Shown here: in pieces, positions 6,936-7,925 of the stretch
How positions within the stretch are numbered: the stretch's first letter is position 1
Layout: each line of letters starts with the position of its first letter
Assembly: GCA_030951065.1 (NCBI GenBank)
Contig: JAUZQH010000032.1
Location: forward strand, 1-7,925
Source of the DNA: Mariprofundus sp.
GTDB taxonomy: Bacteria; Pseudomonadota; Zetaproteobacteria; Mariprofundales; Mariprofundaceae
DNA length: 7,925 bases
Direction: 5' to 3'
The notes under the pieces: generated by a model
What the model saw: the letters and a program-made list of their open reading frames with translations, nothing else
Database searches by the model: none
Told to the model about the DNA's origin: nothing
Program-made: the position numbers and the translations under genes

Positions 6936-7894
6936 CACCGCTGCAAAAAACCGCTTTTATTGCCCATGCTGCCAAACGCCTGTTTGATGACAAGGCGTTA
7001 TACGCCCAGCTAGTGATTACGCGCAATTGCAATCTCTCCTGCGCCTATTGTAATGAATATACAGCAGGCGCACCGCATATTCCGGCTGACACTCTGCTTG
7101 AGCGCATCGACAAGCTGGATGCTCTGGGTGTGCTGATTTATGATATTCTCGGCGGTGAACCGCTCATGCACCCTGTCCTTCCTGAACTTGTGGCGCATAT
7201 CAAAGCCAAACAACACGGGGCCAATCTGGCCACCATCATCAGTAACGGGTTCCTGCTTACCTCCGACATAATTGCAGCTCTGAATGTTGCCGGCCTTGAC
7301 CTGATGCAAATCAGTGTGGATTCCGTACAACCCGGCAGCCAGTCGATGAAGTCACTCAAAAGCCTGTTGCCCAAACTGAAGATGCTGGCCGAACAGGCGC
7401 AGTTTACCGTGAAGGTGCAAACGGTACTGACTGAAGAAACAGCCGCTGAATACGAGAATTTCCGCCAACTTCTGGCCGACTTACCGTTTGAATTCAGTTT
7501 TTCGTTTCTGCATGAAGCAGGCGGAAAAATCGCCATCACCGGGCCGCAATATCTGGATTTATTCGACCATCAGCAACTCTGGGGAGGCATGAAACTGTAC
7601 GAAGAACATGCCCGCGCCCTGCTAGCCGGAGATTTCAGCAAATCATGGCAATGCCTCGGCGGCTCGAAATTCCTGTATATCAACACCAACGGGCATATCC
7701 AGTGGTGCAGCCAGCAAAGCGGCACCGACCTGCCGCTGGCTCAAGCTACTGAACAAAACCTGGCCGTTTCCCACTGCCATAAACCATGTGAAGCCGGTTG
7801 CGCGGTTGGCTGCTCCCGGCTGATTTCGCATGCCCTCGGCGAACCACTGAAAAGCATCAAAACCGGATTGCGCACCATTGCACGCATTCGTTAA
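6932..7894 (+). CDS. Radical SAM protein with SPASM-like C-terminus, candidate hopanoid-modifying enzyme
   Basis: This 320-residue protein carries the radical SAM cluster motif CNLSCAYC (C33, C37, C40) just after strand VITRN, and GGEPL at 74-78 for binding the SAM amino group. A typical partial-barrel pattern follows (IISNG at 102-106, QISVDS at 126-131). The C-terminus has six more cysteines: C241-x12-G254-x4-C259, the first half of a SPASM motif, then C282-x3-C286-x3-C290-x3-C294. This suggests one or two auxiliary iron-sulfur clusters. It is predicted soluble. It lacks a B12-binding domain, so it is unlike HpnJ, HpnP or HpnR, and it lacks the CNLACAGC and C-terminal signature of HpnH as I know it. 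The substrate is unknown. GTG at 6932 overlaps the hpnL stop as GTGA, with AGG at 6923-6925 as a plausible ribosome binding site, and no useful in-frame ATG lies before the cluster motif. Coupling to hpnL suggests a role in hopanoid or membrane-lipid modification, which is inference. Confidence 0.85.
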   Translation: MTPLQKTAFIAHAAKRLFDDKALYAQLVITRNCNLSCAYCNEYTAGAPHIPADTLLERIDKLDALGVLIYDILGGEPLMHPVLPELVAHIKAKQHGANLATIISNGFLLTSDIIAALNVAGLDLMQISVDSVQPGSQSMKSLKSLLPKLKMLAEQAQFTVKVQTVLTEETAAEYENFRQLLADLPFEFSFSFLHEAGGKIAITGPQYLDLFDHQQLWGGMKLYEEHARALLAGDFSKSWQCLGGSKFLYINTNGHIQWCSQQSGTDLPLAQATEQNLAVSHCHKPCEAGCAVGCSRLISHALGEPLKSIKTGLRTIARIR

Positions 7895-7898
7895 GGAG

Positions 7899-7925
7899 AT
7901 GCTGGTTAAAGGCATCCTGCCTGTA
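7899..7925 (+). other. Possible start of a further operon gene, cut by the window edge
   Basis: After the radical SAM stop codon an ATG at 7899 opens a frame (MLVKGILPV) that stays open to the right edge. AAGGAG (7893-7898) overlaps that stop codon but directly abuts the ATG, which is too close for a normal ribosome binding site. A TTG seven codons upstream (7878) is in the same frame. The nine residues are too few to name. A 5-base stem (AGGCA/TGCCT, 7910-7922, loop TCC) also falls here, so operon end cannot be excluded, although no T-run follows within the window. Confidence 0.25.

Noticed and set aside
6932..7894. Calling the radical SAM protein HpnH
   Set aside because: The cluster motif context (CNLSCAYCNEY) and the C-terminal cysteine pattern do not match HpnH as I know it (CNLACAGCGK with a different conserved C-terminus).
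7910..7922. An intrinsic terminator
   Set aside because: The stem is only five pairs and the visible bases after it (GTA) are not a T-run.

Overview
The window is one uninterrupted plus-strand gene run that reads as part of a hopanoid (bacterial sterol-like triterpenoid) biosynthesis and transport operon. The protein families point to a Gram-negative bacterium. HpnN is an RND-type exporter thought to deliver hopanoids to the outer membrane, and the squalene-hopene cyclase has the proteobacterial style of sequence. Moderate GC and the gene set make a beta- or gammaproteobacterium the best guess, perhaps of the Nitrosomonadales type. That placement is inference and no marker gene here proves it.

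Layout, left to right: the C-terminal three quarters or so of squalene-hopene cyclase (shc/hpnF, cut by the left edge, ends 1451); hpnG, a nucleosidase/phosphorylase-like enzyme (1448-2182); hpnN, a 12-helix RND/MMPL transporter (2182-4902); hpnA, an extended short-chain dehydrogenase/epimerase (4899-5891); hpnL, a polytopic membrane protein of the lysylphosphatidylglycerol-synthase transmembrane (UPF0104) type (5922-6935); and a radical SAM protein with a cysteine-rich SPASM-like C-terminus (6932-7894). The last 31 bases may hold the start of another gene. Four of the five gene junctions overlap by 1 or 4 bases. The only gap is 30 bases before hpnL, which has its own ribosome binding site. 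No stretch of 300 bases lacks a gene, and I see no RNA gene, mobile element, CRISPR array or convincing promoter or terminator.

How the genes fit together: Shc cyclises squalene to the hopane skeleton. HpnH, which is not in this window, is known to add adenosine to give adenosylhopane. HpnG then removes adenine on the way to ribosylhopane and bacteriohopanepolyols. HpnA is a likely but unproven redox or epimerase step on the polar side chain. HpnL and HpnN are membrane proteins that could move the product between leaflets and on to the outer membrane.

The least explained member is the final radical SAM gene. It is translationally coupled to hpnL but does not look like any of the named hopanoid radical SAM enzymes (HpnH, HpnJ, HpnP, HpnR). 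It is the best candidate here for an undescribed hopanoid-modifying activity.
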